A DNA stretch of 64,000 nucleotides from Aquabacter sediminis (GCF_028863665.1 NZ_JARBFX010000002.1:1-64000); one strand, 5' to 3'; counted from the first letter of the stretch, positions 37,286 to 46,121 are shown. Notes: generated by a model from the letters alone, not told the origin. Made by a program: numbers and translations.

Positions 37286-38098
37286 TCAATTCCAAAGGGC
37301 AAAGAAGTGGTGCACGGGCCCGTGTCCGCGCCCCACATCCAGGCCATCGGCGGCCGCGATGGCGCCTGTGATATAGGCCTTGGCCGCATCCACCGCATCG
37401 GCGAGGCCCTTGCCTTGGGCCAGTCCGGCGGCAATGGCGGAAGAAAGGGTGCAGCCGGTGCCATGGGTGTTTCGGCTGGCATGGCGGGGAGCCGCGAGCC
37501 GCGTGACGCCCTTGCTGTCCACCAGGAGATCCACGCTCTCCGGCCCGCCGCCATGCCCCCCCTTCATGAGGACGCAGCGGGCGCCGAGGACCATGAGCTG
37601 TTCGGCCTGGGACTGCATCTGTGCCTCCGTCTCCGCCACCGGCGCATCGAGGAGAGCAGCGGCTTCCGGCAGGTTCGGGGTCAAGACGTGGGCGCGCGGC
37701 AGAAGCATTGCCTTCAGGGCGTCCATGGCCTCCGGTTCCAGCAGGCGCGCACCCGATGCTGCCACCATGACGGGATCAAGGACCACCGCCTTCGGCGCCC
37801 AGCGGTCCAGCCCAGCGGCCACCGCCTCAATGGCGGCTGGCCGCGAGAGCATGCCGATCTTCACCGCCTCCACCTTGAGGTCGGAGAAGACCGCGTCGAA
37901 CTGGGCTGTGATGAAATCAGGCGGCACGTCGTGGATGGCGCTCACCCCCAGCGTATTCTGGGCCGTCAGGGCCGTGAGGATGCTGGCGCCATAGACACCG
38001 AGCGCCGAGAACGTCTTCAGGTCCGCCTGGATGCCCGCGCCGCCGCTGGAATCCGAGCCCGCAACGGTGACGGCAATGGGGGGAACGCGCTCTGCCAT
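37286..38098 (-). CDS. thiD: Hydroxymethylpyrimidine/phosphomethylpyrimidine kinase
   Basis: A 270-residue ribokinase-fold enzyme that phosphorylates HMP and HMP-P in thiamine synthesis. VAGSDSSGGAGIQADLKTF, VLDPVMVAASG, LTPNLPEA and NTHGTGCTLSSAIAAGL (anion hole and catalytic Asp region) are all present. GGGAGG lies four bases before the ATG at 38098. A TPP riboswitch immediately upstream controls it. Confidence 0.97.
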   Translation of the reverse strand: MAERVPPIAVTVAGSDSSGGAGIQADLKTFSALGVYGASILTALTAQNTLGVSAIHDVPPDFITAQFDAVFSDLKVEAVKIGMLSRPAAIEAVAAGLDRWAPKAVVLDPVMVAASGARLLEPEAMDALKAMLLPRAHVLTPNLPEAAALLDAPVAETEAQMQSQAEQLMVLGARCVLMKGGHGGGPESVDLLVDSKGVTRLAAPRHASRNTHGTGCTLSSAIAAGLAQGKGLADAVDAAKAYITGAIAAADGLDVGRGHGPVHHFFALWN

Positions 38099-38162
38099 GG
38101 GGCCTCCCGCGCCGGAGCGGGAAGGTCCGATGGCCCCGACACCATGCGTCCGGCCGTCCTCG

Positions 38163-38250
38163 CTTCCCTTCGCCGGCATGATCCGGATCAGGTTCGCGGG
38201 TTGGCGCCTGCCTCTCAGCCCCACATGATGCGGGACACCCCGACGAGATC
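38163..38250 (-). promoter_or_regulatory. TPP riboswitch (THI element) upstream of thiD
   Basis: On the minus strand the region reads GTCGGGGTGTCCCGC, then GGGGCTGAGAGGCAGG, then GAACCTGATCCGGATCATGC and GGCGAAGGGAAGCG. The CTGAGA and CCTGATCCGGATCATGC blocks are the invariant TPP-binding core. It ends about 65 bases before the thiD start, so TPP should repress thiD expression. Confidence 0.95.
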
Positions 38251-38356
38251 CCTTTCATGTAGCCAACCCACCTTCCCGCTTCAAGGATTGGCCGGTGACG
38301 GGCTTGCAAGAGGCGGCTGTTTTGTCCACTTTGCCGCCCTGTCCAGGAGGTTCGCC

Positions 38357-38593
38357 GTGGTTCCCTTCTTCATGCAGATCAAGTGCCAGCTCGGCCGCTC
38401 CTATGAGGTGGCCAATGCGTTGGCCGACAAGGAAATCGCCTCCGAGATCTATTCGACCGCCGGCGACTTCGACCTCCTCGTGAAGTTCTATGTGGCCGAC
38501 GACATCGACATCGGTCACTTCGTGAACGAACAGGTCCAGGGCATACCCGGTATTCAGGACACGCGCACGATCATTACTTTCAAGGCGTTCTGA
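38357..38593 (+). CDS. Stand-alone Lrp/AsnC ligand-binding (RAM) domain protein
   Basis: A 78-residue protein consisting only of the Lrp/AsnC effector domain: PFFMQIKCQLGRSYEVANAL, TAGDFDLLVKFYV and GIQDTRTIITFKAF match its beta-alpha-beta-beta-alpha-beta pattern. It has no DNA-binding domain. CAGGAGG six bases before the GTG at 38357 fixes the start. Such proteins may bind amino acids and assemble with full-length Lrp members; the partner is unknown. Confidence 0.88.
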   Translation: MVPFFMQIKCQLGRSYEVANALADKEIASEIYSTAGDFDLLVKFYVADDIDIGHFVNEQVQGIPGIQDTRTIITFKAF

Positions 38594-38698
38594 GACCTTC
38601 CCGATGGGTGGGGCGGCACGGGCGCGGCGGCTGCGACTTTCCAGCCTGGCGGCCGATCCCGCGGGCTCTCCAGAAGGCCCAAAGGCAGAGGTGCGGGT

Positions 38699-40750
38699 GT
38701 GACGAGCGGCGGCGTGGACAGATCGATCTCCGAAGACCAGATGCCACGCCTGCGGGGCCGCGACTTTGTGCTGCTCCTAATCCTTTTCGCCGCGCGTTTT
38801 TACGTGGAGGTGAACAGTCGCCTCCTCCTCATCCCAGCCGCCGGCCACGATGACGGCTATTTCATGCGGATGGCGAGCCATATCGCATCGGGACAATGGC
38901 TCGGTGCTTATGACCAGTACACGCTGATGAAGGGGCCCGGCTATCCGCTCTTTGTCGCCCTTGCAACGCTTTTCGGCGGACCGGTCTCCATCGGCCACGC
39001 CCTGTTCCATCTCCTGGCGGTCCTTGTCGCCGCCGTCGCGGTGCTCCGCCTGACCCGATCCCGGTCCACCTTCTACGGCACGGTCATCCTGCTCCTCCTG
39101 ATCCCTTCAGGCTTCGATGCTGGTGTCCATCGGGTGATCCGCGACCAGGTGTATTGGGGCCAGACGCTGATCGTCTTTGCCTGCGGCATGGTGGTCATGT
39201 TCGCGCCGCCCGAGGGGTGGAAGGCGCGCCTCGGCCTCGGCCTTGCCGGCGGGGCCACGCTGGCCTGGGCCTTTTTGACCCGCGAGGAAGGGGTCTGGTT
39301 TCTTCCGGGGTTGGCCGCTCTCCTTCTGGCAGGCCTTGTCTGGAACGGCCTCAACCGAGCGGCATTCTGGAAAGTCCTACCCGGCATTGCAGGCGCGATC
39401 GCGGGCTTCTACGCCCTTCTTCTCATGCTGCTGTCGATCAACTTCCTGACATACGGCGCCTTCGTGGCCGTTGATTTTCAGGACCGACCCTTCAAGGAAG
39501 CGATCGGCGCCCTCTCAAGCATCGAGGATGGCGGCTCACGTGCAAAGGTGCCCGTCACCACCACTGCCATGGAGAAGGCTGCCGAGGTCAGTCCCACCTT
39601 CGCACGCCTCGCCCCCAACCTCCGGCCCGACGGACCTTTGGCCAAATGGTACGCCACCAGTTGCGAAGCGCTGCCGGAGACGTGCGGCCAGCTTGCCGGT
39701 GGCTGGTTCGTGTGGGCCTTCCGAGATGCAGCATCCAGCGCAGGGGTCTTTGCCTCTCCCGAGCAGGCGCGGGAGACTTTCTCCCGCATCGCGGACGAGA
39801 TCCGCGTCGCTTGCGCCGCCGGAGCCTTGACCTGCCGGCCGACGCTCTATGCACACATTCCCCATATGTCATGGGCACAATGGCTCGCACTGCCTGGCCG
39901 ACTGTTCCAGGCGCTGACGATATCCGCCATCGCGACAGGCGAGCGCTACGACCTCGCCACCACCCGAGCCGAACCCAACGAGGCGTTGTTCAACCTCTAT
40001 TGGTCCTTTTTGAACTATCCGCGCACCTATGGCCCCGCCAGCGACCGTCGCGAGACGCTCGGCTGGATCAGGTTGCAACCGGGTGAGGCCTGGCCGTCCC
40101 TTTCCATCCGGGACCCACAGGGCGCTCCCCTTCGCGCCAGCATCCAGCGCATGGCAAGCCCGGACGTGGCGCTCGCCTTTTCCGATCCCGGCGCGGTCAA
40201 TGATCGGTTCTCGGCCAATTATAGCTGCGCGGGTACGTGCCTGCTTGAAGCCACCTTTGCGGACGGGTCCTCGCTCTCGCTGCCGCTCGCGCCTGGCGGC
40301 GCGTCGGCGCGGACAGAGGGGGCGCGCACCCTTCATGTGGACGCCACCGTCGCGACCCTTCATCCCGCCGGCATCTGGAACCGCCATTCCAATGCGGCTG
40401 GCCATACCATCCGGGCTCTTTTCCGCGGCATGCCGTTTGTGTTTCCGCCCTTGGTAGCGCTCTCCCTCCTCGCCTTCGTGTGGACGGGCGTCCAGCTGGC
40501 CCGACACAGGCGGCTGGATGCCGCCTGGCTGAGCGCGGGCGCGGCCTGGATCTTTGTGGGCTCGCGGCTGGCGGTGGTTGCCATCGTGGATGTCAGTTCG
40601 TTCCCTGCCATCAATCCGCAATACACACTGCCAGCCACCTATATGATGGCCTTGGCCATTTCGCTCTCCCTGTCGGCTGGCTGGGCATGGCGGCCACGCC
40701 GCATGGACGTGTCCATCCGGCCGCGCTCCATCGAGGTACGAAACGGTTAG
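38699..40750 (+). CDS. Polytopic membrane protein, GT-C glycosyltransferase-like
   Basis: A 683-residue protein with about nine to eleven membrane segments: a hydrophobic N-terminal block (residues 20-260), a long periplasmic domain (about 270-560) and a C-terminal membrane pair or triplet. GHDDGYFMRMASHIASGQW in the first outer loop resembles the acidic GT-C motif, and LMKGPGYPLFVALA the following family segment. GT-C enzymes use polyprenyl-phosphate sugars. The neighbouring locus appears to make polyprenyl-phospho-arabinose, so this may be the transferase (inference). GTG start with GCAGAGG upstream. It converges on the GtrA gene. Confidence 0.72.
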   Translation: MTSGGVDRSISEDQMPRLRGRDFVLLLILFAARFYVEVNSRLLLIPAAGHDDGYFMRMASHIASGQWLGAYDQYTLMKGPGYPLFVALATLFGGPVSIGHALFHLLAVLVAAVAVLRLTRSRSTFYGTVILLLLIPSGFDAGVHRVIRDQVYWGQTLIVFACGMVVMFAPPEGWKARLGLGLAGGATLAWAFLTREEGVWFLPGLAALLLAGLVWNGLNRAAFWKVLPGIAGAIAGFYALLLMLLSINFLTYGAFVAVDFQDRPFKEAIGALSSIEDGGSRAKVPVTTTAMEKAAEVSPTFARLAPNLRPDGPLAKWYATSCEALPETCGQLAGGWFVWAFRDAASSAGVFASPEQARETFSRIADEIRVACAAGALTCRPTLYAHIPHMSWAQWLALPGRLFQALTISAIATGERYDLATTRAEPNEALFNLYWSFLNYPRTYGPASDRRETLGWIRLQPGEAWPSLSIRDPQGAPLRASIQRMASPDVALAFSDPGAVNDRFSANYSCAGTCLLEATFADGSSLSLPLAPGGASARTEGARTLHVDATVATLHPAGIWNRHSNAAGHTIRALFRGMPFVFPPLVALSLLAFVWTGVQLARHRRLDAAWLSAGAAWIFVGSRLAVVAIVDVSSFPAINPQYTLPATYMMALAISLSLSAGWAWRPRRMDVSIRPRSIEVRNG

Positions 40751-40835
40751 ACCGGCACGGCAAGGCGTTGGATTGTGGGTGAAACAGTGGATCCGCGTCC
40801 TCAAGCCCGCAGCGGATGTCCGCGCGACCCGGATC

Positions 40836-41258
40836 CTATCTTCGGTCCGGCATGGAGGAAGCGGATTTGGCCGGCCGGAACGAAAAGTGCTTATGCGCGA
40901 AATAGCTGGTCAGGGCCGGGCTGCCGAGGCCGATGGCGTGGCCCACCGTTTCGGCGTGCCAGGTGAAGCCGAGGGCGGGAAAGGCCCATTCCACGAGCCC
41001 CACGCTCACGATCCAGATCTGCGCCAAGGACAGCACATTGACCAGAGCAAAGCGCACCATCTGTCCCATCGCCGGATGGGCATCGGCCTTGAAGACGAAA
41101 TGGCGGTTGAGCAGGAACGCCACCACCATCCCCAGCGGATAGGCCAGAACGATGGCGACCTGATAGTCCACAACCAGGTTGAAAGCGATGCGGGCGACGA
41201 GGTTGACCAGCGCCGCCAACCCGCCAATGACCAGGAAGAAAAGGAAGTCGCGACTCAT
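40836..41258 (-). CDS. GtrA-family membrane protein
   Basis: A 140-residue protein with four membrane helices: FLFFLVIGGLAALVNLVARI, AYPLGMVVAFLLNRHFVF, a third helix with MVRFALVNVLSLAQ, and HAIGLGSPALTSYFAHKHFSF. GtrA proteins are proposed flippases for polyprenyl-phosphate sugars. It is last in the run HAD-UbiA, DprE1-like, DprE2-like, GtrA and so may flip the arabinose donor. The start at 41258 is preferred over one four codons upstream. Confidence 0.87.
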   Translation of the reverse strand: MSRDFLFFLVIGGLAALVNLVARIAFNLVVDYQVAIVLAYPLGMVVAFLLNRHFVFKADAHPAMGQMVRFALVNVLSLAQIWIVSVGLVEWAFPALGFTWHAETVGHAIGLGSPALTSYFAHKHFSFRPAKSASSMPDRR

Positions 41259-41304
41259 GCCGGTTCCCATCCCGAAGGCTGGAGCGTAGGGGACGAGGGA
41301 CGTC

Positions 41305-42057
41305 TCACAGCTTGGTGCGATGGAAAAGGGGGCGCGGCAGGGCGCGCACCACCATGAGAATGAGCCTCCAGAACCAGGGCGTGTAGACCACCGCGCTGCC
41401 GCGGCGGACCGCCTTGTCCATATCCGCCGCCACGCATTCCGGCGTCGCCCACAGCGGTCCGCCTTGTGGCAGGTGGGCGGTCATGCGGGTGGCAACGAAG
41501 CCAGGACGGATGTCGACCACCGGCACGCCGGCCTTTGCCAGCCGATGGCGCAGGCCTTCCAGATAAAATTGCAAGCCGCCCTTGGCGGCGCCGTAGACAT
41601 AATTGCTCTGGCGGCCACGGTCCCCCGCCACCGACGTGATCACGGCCAGCGCGCCCGCCTTGGCAGCCTCGAAGCGTGCGGCCAGCAGGTCACAGAGCAA
41701 GGCCGGGCTGACGAAATTGATGTGGAGCGCAGCCGCCGCGACGGTCGGGTCGGCAATCGCCTCCTTCTGCTCCGGCAGGACGCCATAGGCGATAAGGGCG
41801 AGATCGAGCCCCCCAAAGACCGCCCAGCTCTCCTCAGCGACCTCTTTCAATCCTGAAATATGGTTGAAATCCCCCGGCAAAATGGCGACTGCGTGGGCGC
41901 CGCGCACCTTTAGGTCCGCCGCAAGGAGTTCCAACGCCTCGCTGTCCCGTCCCACCAGCACAAGGGTGTCATGGGCCTCCGCACAGATGCGCCCGAAAGC
42001 CACGGCGATCTCGGAGGTCGCCCCGAAGATGGCTACGCGACGTCCCTTCCCGCTCAT
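41305..42057 (-). CDS. DprE2-like SDR: polyprenylphospho-2-ketoribose reductase
   Basis: A 250-residue short-chain dehydrogenase. IFGATSEIAVAFGR binds NAD(P) and YVYGAAKGG holds the catalytic Tyr-x3-Lys pair. A C-terminal hydrophobic helix (WFWRLILMVVRALP) and the ending PLFHRTKL resemble DprE2 enzymes. DprE2 reduces the keto intermediate to decaprenylphospho-beta-D-arabinofuranose. Its ATG overlaps the stop of the DprE1-like gene as ATGA, the same pairing as in mycobacteria. The assignment rests on motif and partner gene. Confidence 0.83.
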   Translation of the reverse strand: MSGKGRRVAIFGATSEIAVAFGRICAEAHDTLVLVGRDSEALELLAADLKVRGAHAVAILPGDFNHISGLKEVAEESWAVFGGLDLALIAYGVLPEQKEAIADPTVAAAALHINFVSPALLCDLLAARFEAAKAGALAVITSVAGDRGRQSNYVYGAAKGGLQFYLEGLRHRLAKAGVPVVDIRPGFVATRMTAHLPQGGPLWATPECVAADMDKAVRRGSAVVYTPWFWRLILMVVRALPRPLFHRTKL

Positions 42058-43424
42058 GATGTCCCCTCTTCGGTCAGTCCAACACGGCGCGAAAAGGCCG
42101 AGGACAAGGCCGGATCCATATGCCGCCGGAAGGTTGCGGCCTCAGGATATCCGCGCGCAAAGCTCTCCGCGGACATCAGCGCATCCTTGGCCGGATAAAG
42201 GCGCCCGCCCGCCTCCAGGGCGATGGCCTCGAGCCGCTTCAAGAGCCCCACCGTCTCTGCCCCGGTGTTCGGAAAATCCAGCGCCAGCGTGATGCCGGGC
42301 ATGGGGAATGATAGCAACCCCGGTGATGCCACATGGCCGAAGCGCTTCAGCACCACCAGCATGGAGCCTTGGCCGGAGGCCGCAATGGCGGCGAGCAGCG
42401 CCCGGGTCACGGCTTCGGCTTCGCCCGGCACAACGCATTGGAATTGAAAGAAACCCTTGGGGCCGTAGAGGCGGTTCCAGCCCCCCAGGGCATCCAGGGG
42501 GAAGAAGGCGCTCTCATAAGGCGCCACGCGCCGGATCCGGTCCTTGCTGCCGAGCTTGCGCCAGTAGGCGGCATTGAAGGCGCGCACCGAAAGGCCGTTG
42601 ACCAATGAAAGCGGGGGCGCGACCGGCACGGAACGGCGCGGGCCAAGGGCGGGCGGCGGGGCGCCGACGCCAGCAGCGTGACGGGCGCGCAGGTAAATGC
42701 CACGCCCCAGGTGCTCCCCTTTTGCCAGGCAGTCGATCCAGGCGGCGGTATATTCCCAATCGGCGGCGCTTCCGGCGTCCAGGGCGAAGAAATCGGCGAG
42801 GCGGGCGAAGCGAATCTCTTCGCTTTCCAGCGCCAGCCCCTCCACCCGCCGCAGCCGCAAGGTGGCGCGCAGGATCAGGCCGGTCAGGCCGAGACCGCCA
42901 ATGGTGGCGGCGAACAGGTCCGGATTGGAGGTGGCGGAACAGATGAGGATCTGCCCGTCGCTTCTTGCAAGATCAAGGGCTTCCAGGTGGTTTCCGAAGC
43001 TGCCGAAGACGTGGGCGTTCTTGCCGTGGACGTCGTTGGCGATGGCGCCGCCGACGGTCACGAAGCGCGTTCCCGGCACCACGGGCAGCAGCCAGCCGGA
43101 GCCGTCCGGATCCGGGCGGGAGGTGGCGCGTAGGATCTCGGCCAGGGTGACGCCGGCTTCGCAGGTCAGGAGGCCGGTCGACGGGTCGAAGGCGATGAAA
43201 CGGTCGAGCCGGCGGGTCTCGACCAGCAGCCGGCCGGGATTGAGTGCCACGTCGCCATAGGATCGGCCGCAGCCGCGCGGGATGGCATGACCGGCTGGGA
43301 CAGAGGATAAAAGCCTTGCAGCTTCAAGGGGTTCTCCGGGGGAGACAACGTCATGCTCAGCCCGGATGACGTTGCCCCAGGAGGTGTGGCTGGCCGAACG
43401 GCGGACAGACTTACGGTATTCCAT
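42054..43424 (-). CDS. DprE1-like FAD-dependent oxidoreductase
   Basis: A 456-residue VAO-family flavoprotein. HAIPRGCGRSYGDVALNPG and VTVGGAIANDVHGKNAH are the FAD-binding segments. PLSLVNGLSVRAFNAAYWRK, SFPMPGITLALDFPN and GGRLYPAKDALMSAESFARG match the DprE1 substrate half. DprE1 oxidises C2 of decaprenylphospho-ribose. At the position of mycobacterial Cys387 (in the xxVDFP segment) this protein appears to have Ala. It lies between the UbiA fusion and the DprE2-like gene in one operon. No decaprenyl specificity can be proven from sequence. Confidence 0.85.
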   Translation of the reverse strand: MEYRKSVRRSASHTSWGNVIRAEHDVVSPGEPLEAARLLSSVPAGHAIPRGCGRSYGDVALNPGRLLVETRRLDRFIAFDPSTGLLTCEAGVTLAEILRATSRPDPDGSGWLLPVVPGTRFVTVGGAIANDVHGKNAHVFGSFGNHLEALDLARSDGQILICSATSNPDLFAATIGGLGLTGLILRATLRLRRVEGLALESEEIRFARLADFFALDAGSAADWEYTAAWIDCLAKGEHLGRGIYLRARHAAGVGAPPPALGPRRSVPVAPPLSLVNGLSVRAFNAAYWRKLGSKDRIRRVAPYESAFFPLDALGGWNRLYGPKGFFQFQCVVPGEAEAVTRALLAAIAASGQGSMLVVLKRFGHVASPGLLSFPMPGITLALDFPNTGAETVGLLKRLEAIALEAGGRLYPAKDALMSAESFARGYPEAATFRRHMDPALSSAFSRRVGLTEEGTS

Positions 43425-43428
43425 AACC

Positions 43429-44904
43429 TTACAGCGCCAGAGCGAGGGCGGCGAGGGCGACGACGCCGAGCGCGAGGGACGTCTTGTCTTTCAGCGCGAA
43501 CATCACAGGATCTTCGTTCATCCGGCCGTGTACCGTCAGATGCCACACCCGCAAGACGAAGATGAGAAGCACCGGCATCATGATCCATAAAAGACCAGGA
43601 TGGCTATACATGCCATTCGGATACTGCTCGCCAATCAGGTAGATCATGAACATGACGATGGCAGCGAAGCTGGAAGCCACCCCAGCAGCCAGAAGAAGCG
43701 GCAAGTCGCGGGCCGTATAGCCTCTGGAGGCGACGCCCCTGCCGCCTTCCCGCACCACACGATCCAGCTCCGCATGGCGCTTGACCATGGCGAGGCCCAG
43801 GAAGAAAAACATGGAGAACGTCAAGAGCCAGGGCGATGGGGGTCCTGGAAGAAGCAAGGTGCCCGCCAGTATGCGTAAGGTGAATAATCCGGCCAAAACG
43901 AAGACATCCACGATGGGTTGCTGCTTCAATCCGAACGAATAGGCCAGAGTCACCACCGCATAGCCAATGAGCGTCAGTCTAACACTCACCGGAAGGCTAA
44001 ATGCTAGGAGAACTGCAAGCAAAAGAAGACCACACGCGGCCATTACCCCCTGCTTGGGGGGGATAAGCCCCGCAGCGAAGGGGCGCATGCGCTTGCGCGG
44101 GTGGCGCCTGTCGGCCGGCAGGTCGAGAAGGTCGTTCGCCACATAGGTGGCCGAGGCCAGCAACCCCATGGCCAGAAAGAGAAAAAGCGCCTGAACCAGG
44201 ACACCGCCCGGGGCGTGGTGGAAGGCGAGAAAGGGGGCAACGAAGACCAGGAGGTTCTTCGACCAATGGGGCAGGCGGAACGCCTTCGCCCAGGTGAGGA
44301 GGCCCGGAACCGCGGTTGGAAAGCGCTGAAGAACCGGCTTTTCCGGGGGGATCAAGGCTTCCAACCGCTTGGTGTTCCCCACCAGCACCGCCGCCTCCGC
44401 CGCCGCGAACAGGGGGGCGTCCACCGGGGCATCGCCCGCATAGAGGAACCGCCCTCCGATCCGCTCGCGGATGAGGGCGAGCTTTCGGTCGCCAGATAGG
44501 TTCACGCCGTCCGCCGATCCGAACGCCCCATCAAACAGGTTGAGGTGCCGGGCAACGGCGTCCGCGATGGACTGGTCGGCGGCGGTGACCAGATAAAGCG
44601 GCCGGCCAGCCCGATGCTCCTGCCTCAGCCAGTCCAGGAAGGGTTCATTGAGGGGCAAAGCCTCGTGATCCAGCACCACGGTCTGCGCCACCGCGCGCTT
44701 GAAGGCGGCCTTGCCGGCACGCAGGTGCGGCAGAAGGGCGAGGCAGGGGCCAAGGCCGGAGGCGGAGATTGTCTTCAGCACCGCAAGGCAGGATTCATGG
44801 AGGGTGTCGGAGGGCGTCAAGGTGCCGTCCAGGTCCACCACCAGCGGCAGGAGGTCCGCGCCTTGGGCCGAGGCGGCGCTCAGGGGCATGTGGGGTTGCG
44901 TCAC
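43429..44904 (-). CDS. HAD phosphatase-UbiA prenyltransferase fusion (DPPR synthase-like)
   Basis: A 491-residue fusion. The N-terminal HAD hydrolase domain (about residues 18-195) has VVDLDGTLTP (Asp24/Asp26), YLVTAADQ and a GDAPVDAPLF motif. The C-terminal UbiA domain (about 205-491, eight or nine helices) has ANDLLDLPADRRHPRKRMRP, as in decaprenyl-phosphate phosphoribosyltransferase, and a second Asp motif in QQPIVDVFVLAG. The likely reaction is polyprenyl-phosphate plus PRPP giving polyprenylphospho-5-phosphoribose, with the HAD domain removing the 5-phosphate. The HAD role is inferred. GTG start at 44904; an ATG at 44889 is an alternative. First gene of the DprE1/DprE2/GtrA operon, ending 4 bases from the next start. 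Confidence 0.85.
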   Translation of the reverse strand: MTQPHMPLSAASAQGADLLPLVVDLDGTLTPSDTLHESCLAVLKTISASGLGPCLALLPHLRAGKAAFKRAVAQTVVLDHEALPLNEPFLDWLRQEHRAGRPLYLVTAADQSIADAVARHLNLFDGAFGSADGVNLSGDRKLALIRERIGGRFLYAGDAPVDAPLFAAAEAAVLVGNTKRLEALIPPEKPVLQRFPTAVPGLLTWAKAFRLPHWSKNLLVFVAPFLAFHHAPGGVLVQALFLFLAMGLLASATYVANDLLDLPADRRHPRKRMRPFAAGLIPPKQGVMAACGLLLLAVLLAFSLPVSVRLTLIGYAVVTLAYSFGLKQQPIVDVFVLAGLFTLRILAGTLLLPGPPSPWLLTFSMFFFLGLAMVKRHAELDRVVREGGRGVASRGYTARDLPLLLAAGVASSFAAIVMFMIYLIGEQYPNGMYSHPGLLWIMMPVLLIFVLRVWHLTVHGRMNEDPVMFALKDKTSLALGVVALAALALAL

Positions 44905-45119
44905 CGGCCGCGGCTTCCATCCTGGTTCGCGCCGCGCGTTCCCGCGATCGGCGGGCCGGCGGCGTCAGGGTCGTGCAAGCGCTTGTCTTAGCTTTGCTTA
45001 TGACATGCGCTTTCGCGGTGCGGCAAGCGCCGGGCGCCGAATGGCCGGCGGCATGGCGCCGGTTCGGCTCATCGGGCATTCCCGCAGTTGACGGGCGGCC
45101 GGGGCATGCGGCAAGAATT

Positions 45120-45142
45120 GCTATATACGATTGGATATAACG
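45120..45142 (+). promoter_or_regulatory. ModE-box-like operator upstream of modA
   Basis: GCTATATACGATTGGATATAACG carries the two half-sites (CTATATA and ATATAAC) of the ModE consensus, with appropriate spacing. It lies 15 bases before the modA ATG and overlaps likely -10 sequences. ModE bound to molybdate would repress modABC here; a ModE-like protein is encoded just downstream of modC. Confidence 0.7.
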
Positions 45143-45156
45143 TCGAGGATTCCTTC

Positions 45157-45951
45157 ATGTCGCTTTCCGGTCCGTTCCGGCGCCTTTCGCGGCGTCTTTT
45201 TCTCGCTGCCGGGCTGGCGTCCGCGCTCATTTCCGCGCCCGTGGCCGCCCGCGCCGAGCAGGTGACGGTGTTTGCCGCCGCCAGCCTCACCAATGCGCTC
45301 CAGGACATTGCCAAGGCCTATGGGGAGACGTCCAAGGACACGATCCGCTTCTCCTTTGCCGCCTCCTCGGACCTTGCCAAGCAGATGGAGGCGGGCGCCC
45401 CCGCCAACATCTTCGTGTCGGCGGACAACAAGTGGGTGGACTATGCCCAGTCCAAGGACCTGATCATCCCCGCCACCCGCACTCCGCTGCTCAGCAATGC
45501 CCTGGTCCTGATCGTCCCCGCCGACAAGTCGCGCACCGTCACCATCGACGACAAGCTGAATGCGGACGCCCTGCTCGGGCCCGATGGCAAGCTCGCCACT
45601 GGCATCACCGAAAGCGTACCCGTGGGCATCTATGCCAAGGCGGCCTTGACCAAGCTCGGGGTGTGGGACCAGTTCCGTCCCCGCATTGTCGGCGCCGAAA
45701 GCGTGCGCGCGGCGCTGGCTTTGGTGGAACGCGGTGAAGCCGCCGCTGGCATTGTCTATGCCACCGACGCGGCGGTGGCCAAGAATGTGAAGGTGGCCGG
45801 CACCTTCCCGGCGTCCAGCCACCCGGAGATCGTCTATCCCTTCGCCCTCGTAAAGGGCCAGGACACGCCCGCGGCCAAGGCCTTCTTCGACTATCTGAAG
45901 GGCCCGCAGGCGAAGGCGATCTTCGTCAAATACGGCTTCACGGTGCTCTGA
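45157..45951 (+). CDS. modA: Molybdate ABC transporter periplasmic binding protein
   Basis: A 264-residue exported protein. The signal peptide has twin Arg-rich residues (RRLSRRLFLAAGLASALISAPVAARA). The mature domain starts with VTVFAAASLTNALQDIAKAY, the ModA signature; the anion-contacting Ser residues lie in AAASL and FAASSDLAKQ. The ATG at 45157 (GAGG upstream) lies directly downstream of the ModE box. The reading frame extends upstream but would include the operator. Confidence 0.95.
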   Translation: MSLSGPFRRLSRRLFLAAGLASALISAPVAARAEQVTVFAAASLTNALQDIAKAYGETSKDTIRFSFAASSDLAKQMEAGAPANIFVSADNKWVDYAQSKDLIIPATRTPLLSNALVLIVPADKSRTVTIDDKLNADALLGPDGKLATGITESVPVGIYAKAALTKLGVWDQFRPRIVGAESVRAALALVERGEAAAGIVYATDAAVAKNVKVAGTFPASSHPEIVYPFALVKGQDTPAAKAFFDYLKGPQAKAIFVKYGFTVL

Positions 45952-46121
45952 ACCTTCCCCTGGAGCAGTGAAGCGCGGCTGTCCTGACCCCTGCGAGGGG
46001 CCAGGGCAGCCTCGTGTTGATCCGCCGTGCGCTGAAAAGAGGCCTGACCTGCCGCCCCCATGCGGTGCAGGATGGAACGCGACCCGGCGCCGGCCGGCGC
46101 AAAGCCCGTTGAGGATCCCTC

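Noticed and set aside
36620-38593. A 657-codon plus-strand frame covering the XRE regulator and thiD
   Set aside because: Only its last 78 codons (from 38357, with CAGGAGG) are a real gene; the rest is antisense shadow.
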